NCBI GenBank assembly: GCA_024398715.1 | Contig: JAKSIP010000005.1 | Span: 59,983-123,982, forward strand | Direction: 5' to 3' | DNA from: Bacteroidaceae bacterium | GTDB lineage: Bacteria > Bacteroidota > Bacteroidia > Bacteroidales > Bacteroidaceae | DNA length: 64,000 bases | Shown: positions 27,130 through 35,868 of the stretch, piece after piece | Layout of the letters: the number at the start of each line of letters is the position of its first letter | How positions within the stretch are numbered: the stretch's first letter is position 1 | The notes under the pieces: generated by a model | What the model saw: the letters and a program-made list of their open reading frames with translations, nothing else | Database searches by the model: none | What the model was told of the DNA's origin: nothing | Position numbers and translations under genes: made by a program

Positions 27130-27170
27130 CAAAGAAAACATCTGTCTTTATATGGCAGATGCTTTCTTTG
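27130..27170 (-). repeat. Large intercistronic hairpin between the symporter gene and araD
   Basis: The arms CAAAGAAAGCATCTG and CAGATGTTTTCTTTG (minus strand) pair over 15 positions with one G-U pair and an 11-nt loop. No T-tract follows on the minus strand, so it is more likely an mRNA-stabilising or processing stem than a terminator. Confidence 0.65.
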
Positions 27171-27182
27171 TTATTAAACAGA

Positions 27183-29135
27183 TTACCAAAGGGTAATGTA
27201 AAGTATTGCAAGCAGTACAATGATACCGCAAGCGCCGATGTTGAACTGGCGGTTTGTGCGGAACAGTGACAGGTCGATTGCAATTGCTTTTGGATCCTGA
27301 ACCTTGTCTTTGGCATTTGATGTCAGGTACAGACCAAGAACTGCAAATGCGGCTGCAAGGAAGAACATACCCTCAAATCCAAGGTTGCGGCACTTCTCGC
27401 ATGCTACAACACAGATAAGACCTGTTGCAAATACTACTGCTGCAGCAATGAACATAACCTTGCTCCAGAACAGCTGTGTCTTGATTGTATCTTCTGAAAG
27501 TTCTTCTGCCTGTACTTTTTCTTTGCTCATGAGAGAGATGGTGATGAACATGACTACAAGTACCATGAATACGTAACCCATACGGATAAGGAACGGGGTC
27601 TCGGGCATAATCAGTTTGAACAGGATTGAGAAGAAGAACGTACCTATTGCGGTATATATGGCTGCTGTGCCGCTTGAACGTTTCCACAACAGACCAAGGC
27701 TGAAGATGACAACAATACCCGGATATACAAAGCCTGAGTATTCCTGAATAATCTGGAATGCCTGGTCGGCACCACCCATGATAGGATATACTGCAACAAG
27801 AGCAATGATAAGAGCTGCAATGGCTGTGATACGGCCAACAGTCACAAGCTTCCTGTCATTTGCATTCTTGTCAATGAATGTGTGGTAGATATCCATTGTA
27901 AAGATTGTAGATGTTGAGTTGAACATTGAAGCCAGAGAAGAAATGACAGCGGCTGTCAGAGCTGCAAATGAAAGACCCTTTACAACTACCGGAGTAAAGT
28001 TGCGGATAAGGAACGGATAAGCATCGTCAGAGATGGTAATGTTGCTGCCCGGTGCAAGACCTATTGCATCGGCAAGAGATTTGTCATTCCATATCAGATA
28101 AGCGCAAACACCCGGAATACATACTATGAACGGGATAAGGATCTTGAGGAAACCTGCAAATACAAGACCTTTCTTGGCCTCGTCAATGTTCTTTGCTGCA
28201 AGACCCTTCTGGATGATGTACTGGTTGAAACCCCAGTAACCCAGGTTGGTAAGCCACAAGGCACCGACAATAAGAACAATACCCGGAAGAGTGAAATACG
28301 GGTCTTCTGTAATGTTGCTGAACAATTCAGGCTGACGCTCTACAACAAGGTTGAAGTGCTTGTCGCCCGGAATCTCGGCAAGACGGTCCATAACCTGGCC
28401 AAGTGCTCCAATAGCACCGTCTGCTCCAAGATGCGGTGCAAGAACCTTAAGTGCGGCATAAGCAGTGATAAGACCGCCACCTACAAGGAATACAACCTGC
28501 ATAACGTCTGTCCATGCAACAGATGCAAGACCACCGTAGATTGAATATACACCGGCAATAAGATACAGGAAGATGATGATAAGCAGACGTACTGAGATTG
28601 ATGCGCTGCCAATCATGATGACAGCACCCTTGAGGCCAAGAATCTGCTCAATGGCAAGAGCTCCCAACCATGCAACAGATGTCAGGTTGATGAATACATA
28701 AAGGAACAGCCAGAATATTGAGAAAGCAAGACCTACACCTTTGTTATAACGTGATGTAAGGAACTGCGGAATGGTGTACACCTTGTTCTTGATCATTACA
28801 GGCAGAATGAACTTGCCTACAACAACCAGTGTGAGTGCGGCCATAAGCTCGTATGCTGCAATGGCAATACCTGATGCGTATGCTGAACCGCTCATACCGA
28901 TGAACTGCTCTGCAGAGATGTTTGCTGCTATAAGAGAAGCACCTACAGCCCACCATGTAAGAGTGTTACCGGCCAAAAAATAATCGTTTGAACTCTTTTC
29001 CTGACCGTCTTTCTTGCGTGAAACAAAGAAACCCAGGAAAATCAGAATTGCCAGATAGACAAAGAAAATTACGTAGTCAACCGGACGGAAACCGTTGCCG
29101 GCCAACATTTCTTTAATTGTTAATGATGATTCCAT
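27183..29135 (-). CDS. SSS-family sodium/sugar symporter (probable arabinose transporter)
   Basis: This is a 650-residue inner-membrane protein of the sodium:solute symporter family with at least a dozen hydrophobic helices. Family traits are the N-terminal VIFFVYLAILIFLGFFVSRKK, GMSGSAYASGIAIAAYE, SIYGGLASVAWTDVMQ, and SSLASMFNSTSTIFTMDIY, which includes residues expected near the second sodium site. The extra C-terminal helices make it SGLT-like. Between a secreted aldose epimerase and araDAB it is very probably the L-arabinose importer. Its stop is followed by a large hairpin that may set its expression apart from araDAB. Confidence 0.9.
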   Translation of the reverse strand: MESSLTIKEMLAGNGFRPVDYVIFFVYLAILIFLGFFVSRKKDGQEKSSNDYFLAGNTLTWWAVGASLIAANISAEQFIGMSGSAYASGIAIAAYELMAALTLVVVGKFILPVMIKNKVYTIPQFLTSRYNKGVGLAFSIFWLFLYVFINLTSVAWLGALAIEQILGLKGAVIMIGSASISVRLLIIIFLYLIAGVYSIYGGLASVAWTDVMQVVFLVGGGLITAYAALKVLAPHLGADGAIGALGQVMDRLAEIPGDKHFNLVVERQPELFSNITEDPYFTLPGIVLIVGALWLTNLGYWGFNQYIIQKGLAAKNIDEAKKGLVFAGFLKILIPFIVCIPGVCAYLIWNDKSLADAIGLAPGSNITISDDAYPFLIRNFTPVVVKGLSFAALTAAVISSLASMFNSTSTIFTMDIYHTFIDKNANDRKLVTVGRITAIAALIIALVAVYPIMGGADQAFQIIQEYSGFVYPGIVVIFSLGLLWKRSSGTAAIYTAIGTFFFSILFKLIMPETPFLIRMGYVFMVLVVMFITISLMSKEKVQAEELSEDTIKTQLFWSKVMFIAAAVVFATGLICVVACEKCRNLGFEGMFFLAAAFAVLGLYLTSNAKDKVQDPKAIAIDLSLFRTNRQFNIGACGIIVLLAILYITLW

Positions 29136-29170
29136 TAATATTTATTGTTTTTGTTTTTGTTTGTTGTCAA

Positions 29171-30337
29171 TTATTCAACACCGAACTGGTATATGCAGTG
29201 GCTGTAGTATGTCTCACCCGGATTCAGAAGAGCGCTTGGCCAGCCCGGAAGGTTGGACTTGTTAGGTGTGTCAGGGAACTTCTGGGTCTCAAGACAGCAA
29301 CCTGTGCGCTGTTCCATTTTCTGACCCTGTTTGCCTGTGCCTGTACCATCCAGGAAGTTACCTGAATAGAACTGGATACCCGGCTCGTTGGTATAAACCT
29401 CTACGAAAATGCCTGATATCGGGCTGTACAGTTTTGCTGCACATTTGGTGTCGTCTCCTTTAGTGTCAAGAACCCAGTTGTGATCATAACCGTTTCCGTA
29501 TTCAAGCTGGATGTATTCACGCTTTTCAATGTCCTGACCGATTGCCTTTGGAGTTGTGAAGTCCATTGGTGTGCCTGCAACAGGAAGAATCTCTCCGGTT
29601 GTCATGTAGGTGGCATCGCATGGAGTGAAATTGCTTGCGTTAAGAGTAAGGATGTGGTTTGTGATAGGCATGGAATGGTCCGGATTCAGATTGAAGTAAC
29701 TGTGGTTGGTCATGTTGATTACAGTTTTCTTGTCTGTTGTGGCATTCCATACAATGTCAATTGCATTGCCTTCTGTAAGTGTATAGGTACATGTTGCAAC
29801 AACATTGCCCGGGAAACCTGCCTCACCGTCCGGAGACTGGAGCTCAAGGGTAATCTTGTCTTTGCTTACCTTGGTAACTGTGTAAACAAGGTTCTGCCAT
29901 CCCTGTGGGAACGGCTCCAACTGGCAACCGCCGTGCAGGCAATGGCCAAAGTTGTTCTGCGGCAACTGGTATTCTGTGCCGTCTATTGTAATCTTACCCT
30001 GATTGATGCGGTTAGCATAACGGCCAACTGAAGAACCAAAGTCGCTTGCCTGGGTTGTGTAGTCACCAATATTGCTGAAACCTATAACGCAGTCCTGCAA
30101 CTTTCCGTTCTTGTCCGGAGCCATGATTGCAACAATACGTGCGCCAAAGTTGGTAACCCATACTTCCATACCGTTTTTATTGGTAAGGGTGTAAAGATCT
30201 GTTTTCTTACCTGTGAATTCTGTCTGGAAATCTTTCTGAGACAGGATCCCGCTACTGCTGTTGCTGTTGCAGCAAGATGCCATAGCTGCCATTGCAACTG
30301 TGTACAGCAATCCTTTTGAGAAACTCTTTAAGTTCAT
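29171..30337 (-). CDS. Exported aldose 1-epimerase (mutarotase) lipoprotein
   Basis: This is a galactose-mutarotase-like protein of 388 residues that interconverts anomers of free sugars. The N-terminus has a signal peptide with lipobox MASC (Cys about 22) and a mature start of Cys/Ser/Asn without acidic residues, so a periplasmic face is likely. Catalytic His residues lie in NFGHCLHGG and MTNHSYFNLN, and the glutamate is in EPGIQFYSGNFLDG. A cytosolic paralogue lies at 31618-32691. It is the first gene of the transporter-araDAB unit and would supply the anomer the symporter prefers. Confidence 0.9.
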   Translation of the reverse strand: MNLKSFSKGLLYTVAMAAMASCCNSNSSSGILSQKDFQTEFTGKKTDLYTLTNKNGMEVWVTNFGARIVAIMAPDKNGKLQDCVIGFSNIGDYTTQASDFGSSVGRYANRINQGKITIDGTEYQLPQNNFGHCLHGGCQLEPFPQGWQNLVYTVTKVSKDKITLELQSPDGEAGFPGNVVATCTYTLTEGNAIDIVWNATTDKKTVINMTNHSYFNLNPDHSMPITNHILTLNASNFTPCDATYMTTGEILPVAGTPMDFTTPKAIGQDIEKREYIQLEYGNGYDHNWVLDTKGDDTKCAAKLYSPISGIFVEVYTNEPGIQFYSGNFLDGTGTGKQGQKMEQRTGCCLETQKFPDTPNKSNLPGWPSALLNPGETYYSHCIYQFGVE

Positions 30338-30382
30338 GTTACTATTATTTAATTTAAGTTAATCTAACCGTGTCAAGGCATA

Positions 30383-30425
30383 GCAAGACTTGCAAATTTA
30401 ATAAAATGATTTTTAAATCTGCAAA
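30383..30425 (-). promoter_or_regulatory. Promoter of the arabinose operon with a palindrome at the start site
   Basis: On the minus strand there is TTTG (30422-30425), a 21-nt spacer and TAAATTTG (30393-30400). Directly downstream is the perfect palindrome GCAAGTCTTGC (30383-30393), overlapping the -7 box and probable start site, a plausible repressor site. About 55 nt of leader separate it from the epimerase start codon. Confidence 0.6.
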
Positions 30426-30437
30426 AAAAAATCAATT

Positions 30438-31601
30438 TTATAATAACTGATTGGTACCCTGACCGATAGATATGGGATATACCAGCAGATTATGTCCGAA
30501 TTTGTCCAAAAACCTTTTTTGTACCGTTTCTATATAGCTGTCGTATAGTTGTTCTTTTACCAAGTTGATTACGCATCCACCGAATCCTCCGCCCATCTGG
30601 CGCGCTCCGGTAACGCCGCATTCCTTGGCAATACGGACTATGTAGTCTGACTCGCTGCAACTTATTTCAAACCAGTTGCTTTCTCCATCGTGACCGGCGT
30701 AAAGTATATCTCCAAGTTTCTGCATGTTGCCGTCTCTGAGAGCGGAACGGACCTGCAGAACGCGGTCATCTTCCTGAATGATGTATCTGGAACGTCTGTA
30801 GTCCGTTTCTGAAAGTGAATCCTTTACGGAATCAATCTGTGCGATGGTGGCATCGCGCAAAGACCCAATGCCGGGATATGCTTTTTCAAGTGCAGCCACT
30901 CCGTTCTCGCAACTCTGGCGGCGGTCATTGTACTCCGTGCCGAGTGCGTGTTTTACGCATGTGTTCAGCATGACAAGGCGGTATCCCTGAGTGTTGATGG
31001 GAATGTATTCGTAGTCAAGGCTGCGGCAGTCAAGAAGAATCAGATTGTCTTTCTTTCCGTGAAGAGAAGCAAACTGGTCCATTATGCCGCACTTGAGGCC
31101 AAGATATTTGTGTTCTACGGCCTGTCCCATCCGTGCAAGTTTGAAACGGTCCGTATCGGCATTGCCGAACAGGGTGTCCAGTGCGAAAAGGAATGCGCAT
31201 ACCAGTGCTGCCGATGAGGAAAGGCCTGCTCCGTCAGGCAAGTCTCCTGTAACAAGAGCATTGTAACCCTGAACGTTCACATTGTTGCCGGCGGTCTCTT
31301 TTGTGGCTCCGAAAATATATTTTGCCCAACGCAGGGATGGAAGCTCTGCGGAACTGATTTTGAAGGAATATGTGTTGGGCTCGTCTTTCTGATCCTTTGC
31401 GAACAGGTTGACGGTGTCTGTGCCGTTGGGCTGTATCGCTACGTAAATTCCTTTATCTATTGCAGCCGGACATACAAATCCCAGATTGTAGTCTGTATGT
31501 TCGCCTATGATGTTTATACGTCCCGGTGAGAAGAATACACGCGGATTGCTGTCCTTGCCAAACTGCTCTTGGAAGGACTCTTTCAAAAACTGTATGTCCA
31601 T
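30438..31601 (-). CDS. galK: Galactokinase
   Basis: This is the GHMP kinase that phosphorylates alpha-D-galactose at C1 (Leloir pathway). It is 387 residues long. Canonical motifs are FSPGRINIIGEHTDYNLG, the ATP loop LPDGAGLSSSAALV near residue 120, CGIMDQFASLHG with the catalytic Asp, and MGGGFGGCVINLV near the C-terminus. It follows the cytosolic galM by 16 bp. Another promoter lies behind it, so galMK and the arabinose genes can be expressed separately. The UDP-glucose-hexose-1-phosphate uridylyltransferase gene is not in the window. Confidence 0.95.
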   Translation of the reverse strand: MDIQFLKESFQEQFGKDSNPRVFFSPGRINIIGEHTDYNLGFVCPAAIDKGIYVAIQPNGTDTVNLFAKDQKDEPNTYSFKISSAELPSLRWAKYIFGATKETAGNNVNVQGYNALVTGDLPDGAGLSSSAALVCAFLFALDTLFGNADTDRFKLARMGQAVEHKYLGLKCGIMDQFASLHGKKDNLILLDCRSLDYEYIPINTQGYRLVMLNTCVKHALGTEYNDRRQSCENGVAALEKAYPGIGSLRDATIAQIDSVKDSLSETDYRRSRYIIQEDDRVLQVRSALRDGNMQKLGDILYAGHDGESNWFEISCSESDYIVRIAKECGVTGARQMGGGFGGCVINLVKEQLYDSYIETVQKRFLDKFGHNLLVYPISIGQGTNQLL

Positions 31602-31617
31602 AGATCAAACTGTTATG

Positions 31618-32691
31618 TTATTCAACATCGAATCTGTAGACAGTGGTCTGTGTGTATGTCTGACCCGGATCAAGTATGGCTGACGGGAAATACGGACGGT
31701 TGGGGGAATCTGGGAAACGCTGTGCCTCAAAGCATATTGCACAACGTCTTGGCAGTGTTGCACCATGGGCGCAGATGCTTCCGCTGCACCAGTTTCCGGA
31801 ATAGACCTGAACTCCAGGCTCAGTTGTGTAACATTCAAGAACGCGGCCCGATGCCGGATCTGCGCAACGTACTGCAAGAGAAAGTTCCCCGTTCTGACGC
31901 TTGTTCAGAACCCAGCAGTGGTCATAGCCGTTGCCGTTAGAAGTCTGCAGGCAGCTGTCAATGCGGTCTCCTATGCGGTGCGGTGTACGGAAATCGAATG
32001 CTGTGCCTTCTACTGCGTCTATCGTGCCCAGCGGAATGGCAGTGGCATCGATTGGAATATAGTGGTCTGCATTGACTGTCAGCTTGTAGTCAAGAACGGA
32101 TGGGGTGGGGTCTGCCATGCCTGTCAGGTTGAAATAGGCGTGGTGCGTCAGGTTGATGATTGTGCGTGCGTCTGTTGTGGCGCTGTATTCAATTGCAAAC
32201 TCGTTGTTGTCAGTAAGACGGTAAACAACGTTTATGTCAAGGTTACCCGGAAAACCTTCTTCTCCGTCTGCGGAAAGGTAGTGGAGTTTCAGGGTCTGTT
32301 TATCTGTCTGTTCCGCATCCCATACGCGTTTGTGAAATCCGGTAGGACCTCCATGAAGACTGTTGGGGCCATCGTTGGTTGCAAGTGTGTATTCTTTGCC
32401 GTCCAATGTGAACCTGCCTTTGGCTATGCGGTTGCCGTAACGGCCGATGAGAACGCTCAAATATGTTTCTGCACTGTTCATGACATGTTCCAAGGAGTCA
32501 TGTCCCATAACCACGCTGGCCATCTTTCCGTTCCTGTCCGGAACCATAAGAGAGCAAACCGCTCCCGCAAAGTTAGTTACGGCCAGTTCTGCACCTTTTG
32601 CGTTGCGCAAAATATAGAGATCTGTTTTCTTTCCCTGTACCTCGGCCTGAAAGTCTTCTCTTTTCAGACCTGCCAAATTTGTCTGTTCCAT
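31618..32691 (-). CDS. galM: Aldose 1-epimerase (cytosolic galactose mutarotase)
   Basis: This is a mutarotase of 357 residues without a signal peptide, providing alpha-galactose for GalK. It shows GRYGNRIAKGRF, GPNSLHGGPTGFHKRVW with a catalytic His, NLTHHAYFNLTG with the second His, NGYDHCWVLN, and the catalytic glutamate in TEPGVQVYSGNW. It is the first gene of galM-galK and is transcribed from a promoter divergent to the MFS gene. Confidence 0.93.
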   Translation of the reverse strand: MEQTNLAGLKREDFQAEVQGKKTDLYILRNAKGAELAVTNFAGAVCSLMVPDRNGKMASVVMGHDSLEHVMNSAETYLSVLIGRYGNRIAKGRFTLDGKEYTLATNDGPNSLHGGPTGFHKRVWDAEQTDKQTLKLHYLSADGEEGFPGNLDINVVYRLTDNNEFAIEYSATTDARTIINLTHHAYFNLTGMADPTPSVLDYKLTVNADHYIPIDATAIPLGTIDAVEGTAFDFRTPHRIGDRIDSCLQTSNGNGYDHCWVLNKRQNGELSLAVRCADPASGRVLECYTTEPGVQVYSGNWCSGSICAHGATLPRRCAICFEAQRFPDSPNRPYFPSAILDPGQTYTQTTVYRFDVE

Positions 32692-32731
32692 AATCTTATG
32701 TATTCTACATTATTATTTTTTTATTTTAGTG

Positions 32732-32762
32732 CAAATATAGTGCATGCACGGATAAAAAGCAA
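32732..32762 (-). promoter_or_regulatory. galMK promoter containing a 10-bp palindrome
   Basis: On the minus strand there is TTGC (32759-32762), 19 nt, then TATATTTG (32732-32739). The perfect palindrome GTGCATGCAC (32740-32749) abuts the -7 box inside the spacer, an apt place for a repressor or activator of galactose genes. Confidence 0.6.
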
Positions 32763-32774
32763 TAAAAAAAGATG

Positions 32775-32782
32775 TAACTTTG
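32775..32782 (+). promoter_or_regulatory. -7 element for the MFS-nadE operon
   Basis: TAACTTTG matches TAnnTTTG and lies 38 bp before the ATG at 32821. No TTTG is found at the -33 spacing. It is back to back with the galMK promoter. Confidence 0.5.
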
Positions 32783-32820
32783 CATGGTATTTTGAATACG
32801 GCTTAATTAAAGACACCATT

Positions 32821-34044
32821 ATGGAAAATAATAGGCAGGTCGACAGACTCTGGACGGCAAGCTATGTGTTGGCATGTCTTGCCACTTTCATGCTCTCAAT
32901 GTCTTTTTTTCTACTTGTACCGACACTCCCGTTTTATCTGTCAGACACATACGGAATAGATAAGTCAACAATCGGACTGGTTCTTTCATGTTATGTTGTG
33001 GCAGTACTCTGTGTAAGACCTTTTGCGGGATTTGTTGCTGATACCTTTCCGCGTAAGACGGTATATATCGTTGCCTATTCCCTTTTTGTACTCGCTTTTG
33101 TGGGATATCTTGTTATCCCGTCAATTTTGTGGGTATTCATCATGCTGCGTATTTTCCACGGTCTGGCATTCGGAGCATTGAACACAACAGCCAATACGCT
33201 GGTTATAGATGTCATGCCTTCTTCAAGAAGAGGGGAGGGATTGGGCTATTATGGTGTAGGCAATAATCTGGCTATGGCGTTTGGCCCAATGATAGGCCTG
33301 TTTATCATATCCAGCGGAAACTACGTTGCTTTGTTTACCACATCGCTGGTTTGCAGTTGTGCGGGACTTTGCATAGCATTGTGTGTAAGGGTAAAGAAAA
33401 AATCAAGACCTGTCAAAGCCAATTCTCCTCTTTCCCTTGACCGTTTCATTCTGAAAGCCGGTCTTCCGGCAGCGGGATCTTTTGTGCTTCTGGCAATTCC
33501 TTACGGTATAACATCGTCTTACATTGCTGTGTATGCAGATTACCTGGGACTTGAAAAAGGTGCCGGCCTGTTCTTTACCGTGCAGGCTTTCGGACTAATC
33601 CTTTCCCGTCTGCGTTCGGGGAAACTGGTTGATCACGGAATGGTTACCCAAGTGGTGAGAAAAGGAATATTCTTTGCTTTGTTCGGTATTCTCGGCCAGG
33701 TTCTGCTTCAGACTGTATTCAGTTGGAACTATCACGCAGGCGTAGTGCTTTATTTTGTTTCCGCATTCATTTTGGGATTCGGTTTCGGGACCCTGTTCCC
33801 CGCTTTCAATACTCTTTTCATCAATCTGGCTCCGCATACCCGCCGTGCCACTGCAAATGCCACATATCTGACTGGATGGGATCTTGGCATAGGACTTGGA
33901 ATGCTGATAGGCGGTGCATTGTCAGAGATATATTTCCCTCTCTGCTTTGCCGTGGGACTTTTGCTGGCTGTGATTTCTTTTGTATATTTCATAGTTTTTG
34001 TTACTCCCCATTACAACGATCATAAGTTAGAAAACAATGGATAA
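32821..34044 (+). CDS. MFS transporter
   Basis: This is a 407-residue major facilitator protein with twelve predicted hydrophobic helices. The family motif A-like loop after helix 2 is FAGFVADTFPRKTVY, and LRIFHGLAFGALNTTANTLVID with RRGEGLGYYGVGNNLA marks helices 4-5, as in drug/arabinose efflux-type permeases. The start is the ATG at 32821. The frame is open much further upstream (from 31765), but that part is only the antisense of galM. The gene overlaps nadE by 8 bp. The substrate is unknown. Confidence 0.88.
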   Translation: MENNRQVDRLWTASYVLACLATFMLSMSFFLLVPTLPFYLSDTYGIDKSTIGLVLSCYVVAVLCVRPFAGFVADTFPRKTVYIVAYSLFVLAFVGYLVIPSILWVFIMLRIFHGLAFGALNTTANTLVIDVMPSSRRGEGLGYYGVGNNLAMAFGPMIGLFIISSGNYVALFTTSLVCSCAGLCIALCVRVKKKSRPVKANSPLSLDRFILKAGLPAAGSFVLLAIPYGITSSYIAVYADYLGLEKGAGLFFTVQAFGLILSRLRSGKLVDHGMVTQVVRKGIFFALFGILGQVLLQTVFSWNYHAGVVLYFVSAFILGFGFGTLFPAFNTLFINLAPHTRRATANATYLTGWDLGIGLGMLIGGALSEIYFPLCFAVGLLLAVISFVYFIVFVTPHYNDHKLENNG

Positions 34045-35860
34045 TTTCGGTTTTGTAAGAGTTGCAGCAGCTGTTCCGTCGGTTTATACCGGAAACGGTG
34101 ACCGTTGTGCCGCTTCCGTTATCAATCTTATTGACGAGGCTGTTGGTCAGCATGCCGATATAATTGTATTCCCTGAACTGACACTGGTTGGTTCAACATG
34201 CGGAAGTCTGCTGAAAAGTTCTTTGCTTCTTGAACAGTCAGAACAGGCATTGGAATCTGTTATTGAAGCAACTTCTTTCCTGGATATAACAATTGTTCTG
34301 GGTCTGACTGTCAGAATAAAATCCGTAATCAGAAACGTTGCTGCTGTCATCCGTAAGGGAATCATATCGGGAGTGTACTGCCCTGACGTGGAAAACCAAT
34401 ATATAACCCTCAACGGACAGGAAGTCCAGGTTGGACCGGATATGATTTTCAAATCAGGTTATGTCTCTTTTGCCATTGCCCACGGCAAACAGGCTAATCC
34501 CGAGTCAAAATATATTCTCAGACGTAAGTACAGAGAGGCCGGTGCCCAGATTCTGCTCTGCATGGCTTCTGTTCCCGAGTATGTGGGTGGAGAAGAAAAC
34601 CTGTGTTCTGCAATAAAGTATATTTCAAAATCCAACTCAATGGCTGTTGTTTATGCCGGTGCAGGCCAGGGTGAGAGCGATACGGATTTTTATTATGCAG
34701 GCCATGCCATTATTGCCGAGAACGGTGTTATTCTTGGAGAGGACGGCAACTGCGGAACTGATCTGCTGCAGATTAACGATATTGACGTGGAACTGTTGGA
34801 CAACAGGTATGTTTCTGAAGAAGAGAATAATTCTCCGCTTTCCATCGATTTGAATTCGGCACCGCAGGTAAATGACGGTCTTCTTCTGCGTTTTATAGAT
34901 CCTGCACCATTCTCTACAATGTTCGGCAATACATTGGAGGCTTTTGACATCCAGACCGGTGCATTGGCTGCCCGTATGCGCCATATCGGTGCGCAGAAAG
35001 CTGTAATAGGTGTTTCCGGTGGACTTGACTCTACATTGGCCCTGCTGGTGGCAGCAAGAGCATTCGATATGCTGGGACTTGACCGCAGCGGCATTATCGG
35101 TGTTACAATGCCTGGATTCGGAACGTCAGGAAGAACATTGGACAATGCCATAACAATGATGGAGCAGCTGGATGTCACTACCAGAACAATAGATATTACT
35201 GAGTCTGTACGTGAACATTTTGCAGCAATAGATCATGACGAGAATGTCCATAATGTTGTCTATGAAAACTCTCAGGCCCGCGAACGTACCCAAATTCTGA
35301 TGGATCTTTCAAATCAGTACGGAGCCTTTGTTATAGGAACAGGAGATTTGTCCGAACTGGCGCTGGGCTGGTGTACATACAACGGAGACCAGATGTCCAT
35401 GTATGGTGTTAACGGTTCAATACCCAAAACGGTAATCCCTTCAATACTAAAGGCCGCCTGTGTGAACTATTTCCCGGATCAGAAACTGAGAGACTGCATA
35501 GGCGATGTCATTGATACTCCGGTAAGTCCCGAACTTCTTCCGCCTGATTCAAATGGTGACATCGCACAGAAAACCCAAGATGTGATAGGACCCTACGTAT
35601 TGCATGATTTCTTTCTGTACCATATGCTGTACAGCGGATTTGCAATAGACAAGATAGAGCGTCTTGCCATAGCCGCTTTTGAGACCCGATATGATCCGGA
35701 TACTGTTGACAAATGGTTGAAGGTTTTTGTAAAGAGATTTTTTGCACAGCAGTTCAAACGCTCCTGTATGCCGGACGGAGTTGCGGTATCGCCGGTTTCA
35801 TTATCGCCGCGCGGAGTGTGGAACATGCCGAGTACTATTGATTCTGCAAACTTTTTTTAA
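34037..35860 (+). CDS. nadE: NAD+ synthetase with a degenerate N-terminal glutaminase domain
   Basis: This enzyme amidates nicotinic acid adenine dinucleotide. The C-terminal synthetase part is intact: ATP loop GVSGGLDSTLALLV (about residue 330), GTGDLSELALGWCTYNGDQMSMYGVNGS. The N-terminal nitrilase-like domain keeps the Glu (FPELTLVG), but the stretch that should carry the catalytic Lys and the YLPNY segment is shortened to GVYCPDVENQYI. The place of the EICEDLW nucleophile Cys reads FAIAHGKQ. Length is 607, a little below usual. So glutamine hydrolysis looks lost and ammonia may be used directly. It overlaps the MFS gene and lies 8 bp before glnN. Confidence 0.9.
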   Translation: MDNFGFVRVAAAVPSVYTGNGDRCAASVINLIDEAVGQHADIIVFPELTLVGSTCGSLLKSSLLLEQSEQALESVIEATSFLDITIVLGLTVRIKSVIRNVAAVIRKGIISGVYCPDVENQYITLNGQEVQVGPDMIFKSGYVSFAIAHGKQANPESKYILRRKYREAGAQILLCMASVPEYVGGEENLCSAIKYISKSNSMAVVYAGAGQGESDTDFYYAGHAIIAENGVILGEDGNCGTDLLQINDIDVELLDNRYVSEEENNSPLSIDLNSAPQVNDGLLLRFIDPAPFSTMFGNTLEAFDIQTGALAARMRHIGAQKAVIGVSGGLDSTLALLVAARAFDMLGLDRSGIIGVTMPGFGTSGRTLDNAITMMEQLDVTTRTIDITESVREHFAAIDHDENVHNVVYENSQARERTQILMDLSNQYGAFVIGTGDLSELALGWCTYNGDQMSMYGVNGSIPKTVIPSILKAACVNYFPDQKLRDCIGDVIDTPVSPELLPPDSNGDIAQKTQDVIGPYVLHDFFLYHMLYSGFAIDKIERLAIAAFETRYDPDTVDKWLKVFVKRFFAQQFKRSCMPDGVAVSPVSLSPRGVWNMPSTIDSANFF

Positions 35861-35868
35861 TATTATAT

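Noticed and set aside
31765..34044. A 759-codon open frame on the plus strand
   Set aside because: Only the part from ATG 32821 has MFS-like sequence; the first 350 codons are Cys-rich antisense of galM and cross a promoter region.
34037..35860. NadE as a pseudogene because of its altered glutaminase domain
   Set aside because: The frame is uninterrupted, the synthetase motifs are intact, and the changes are confined to catalytic segments of one domain, so specialisation is more likely than decay.
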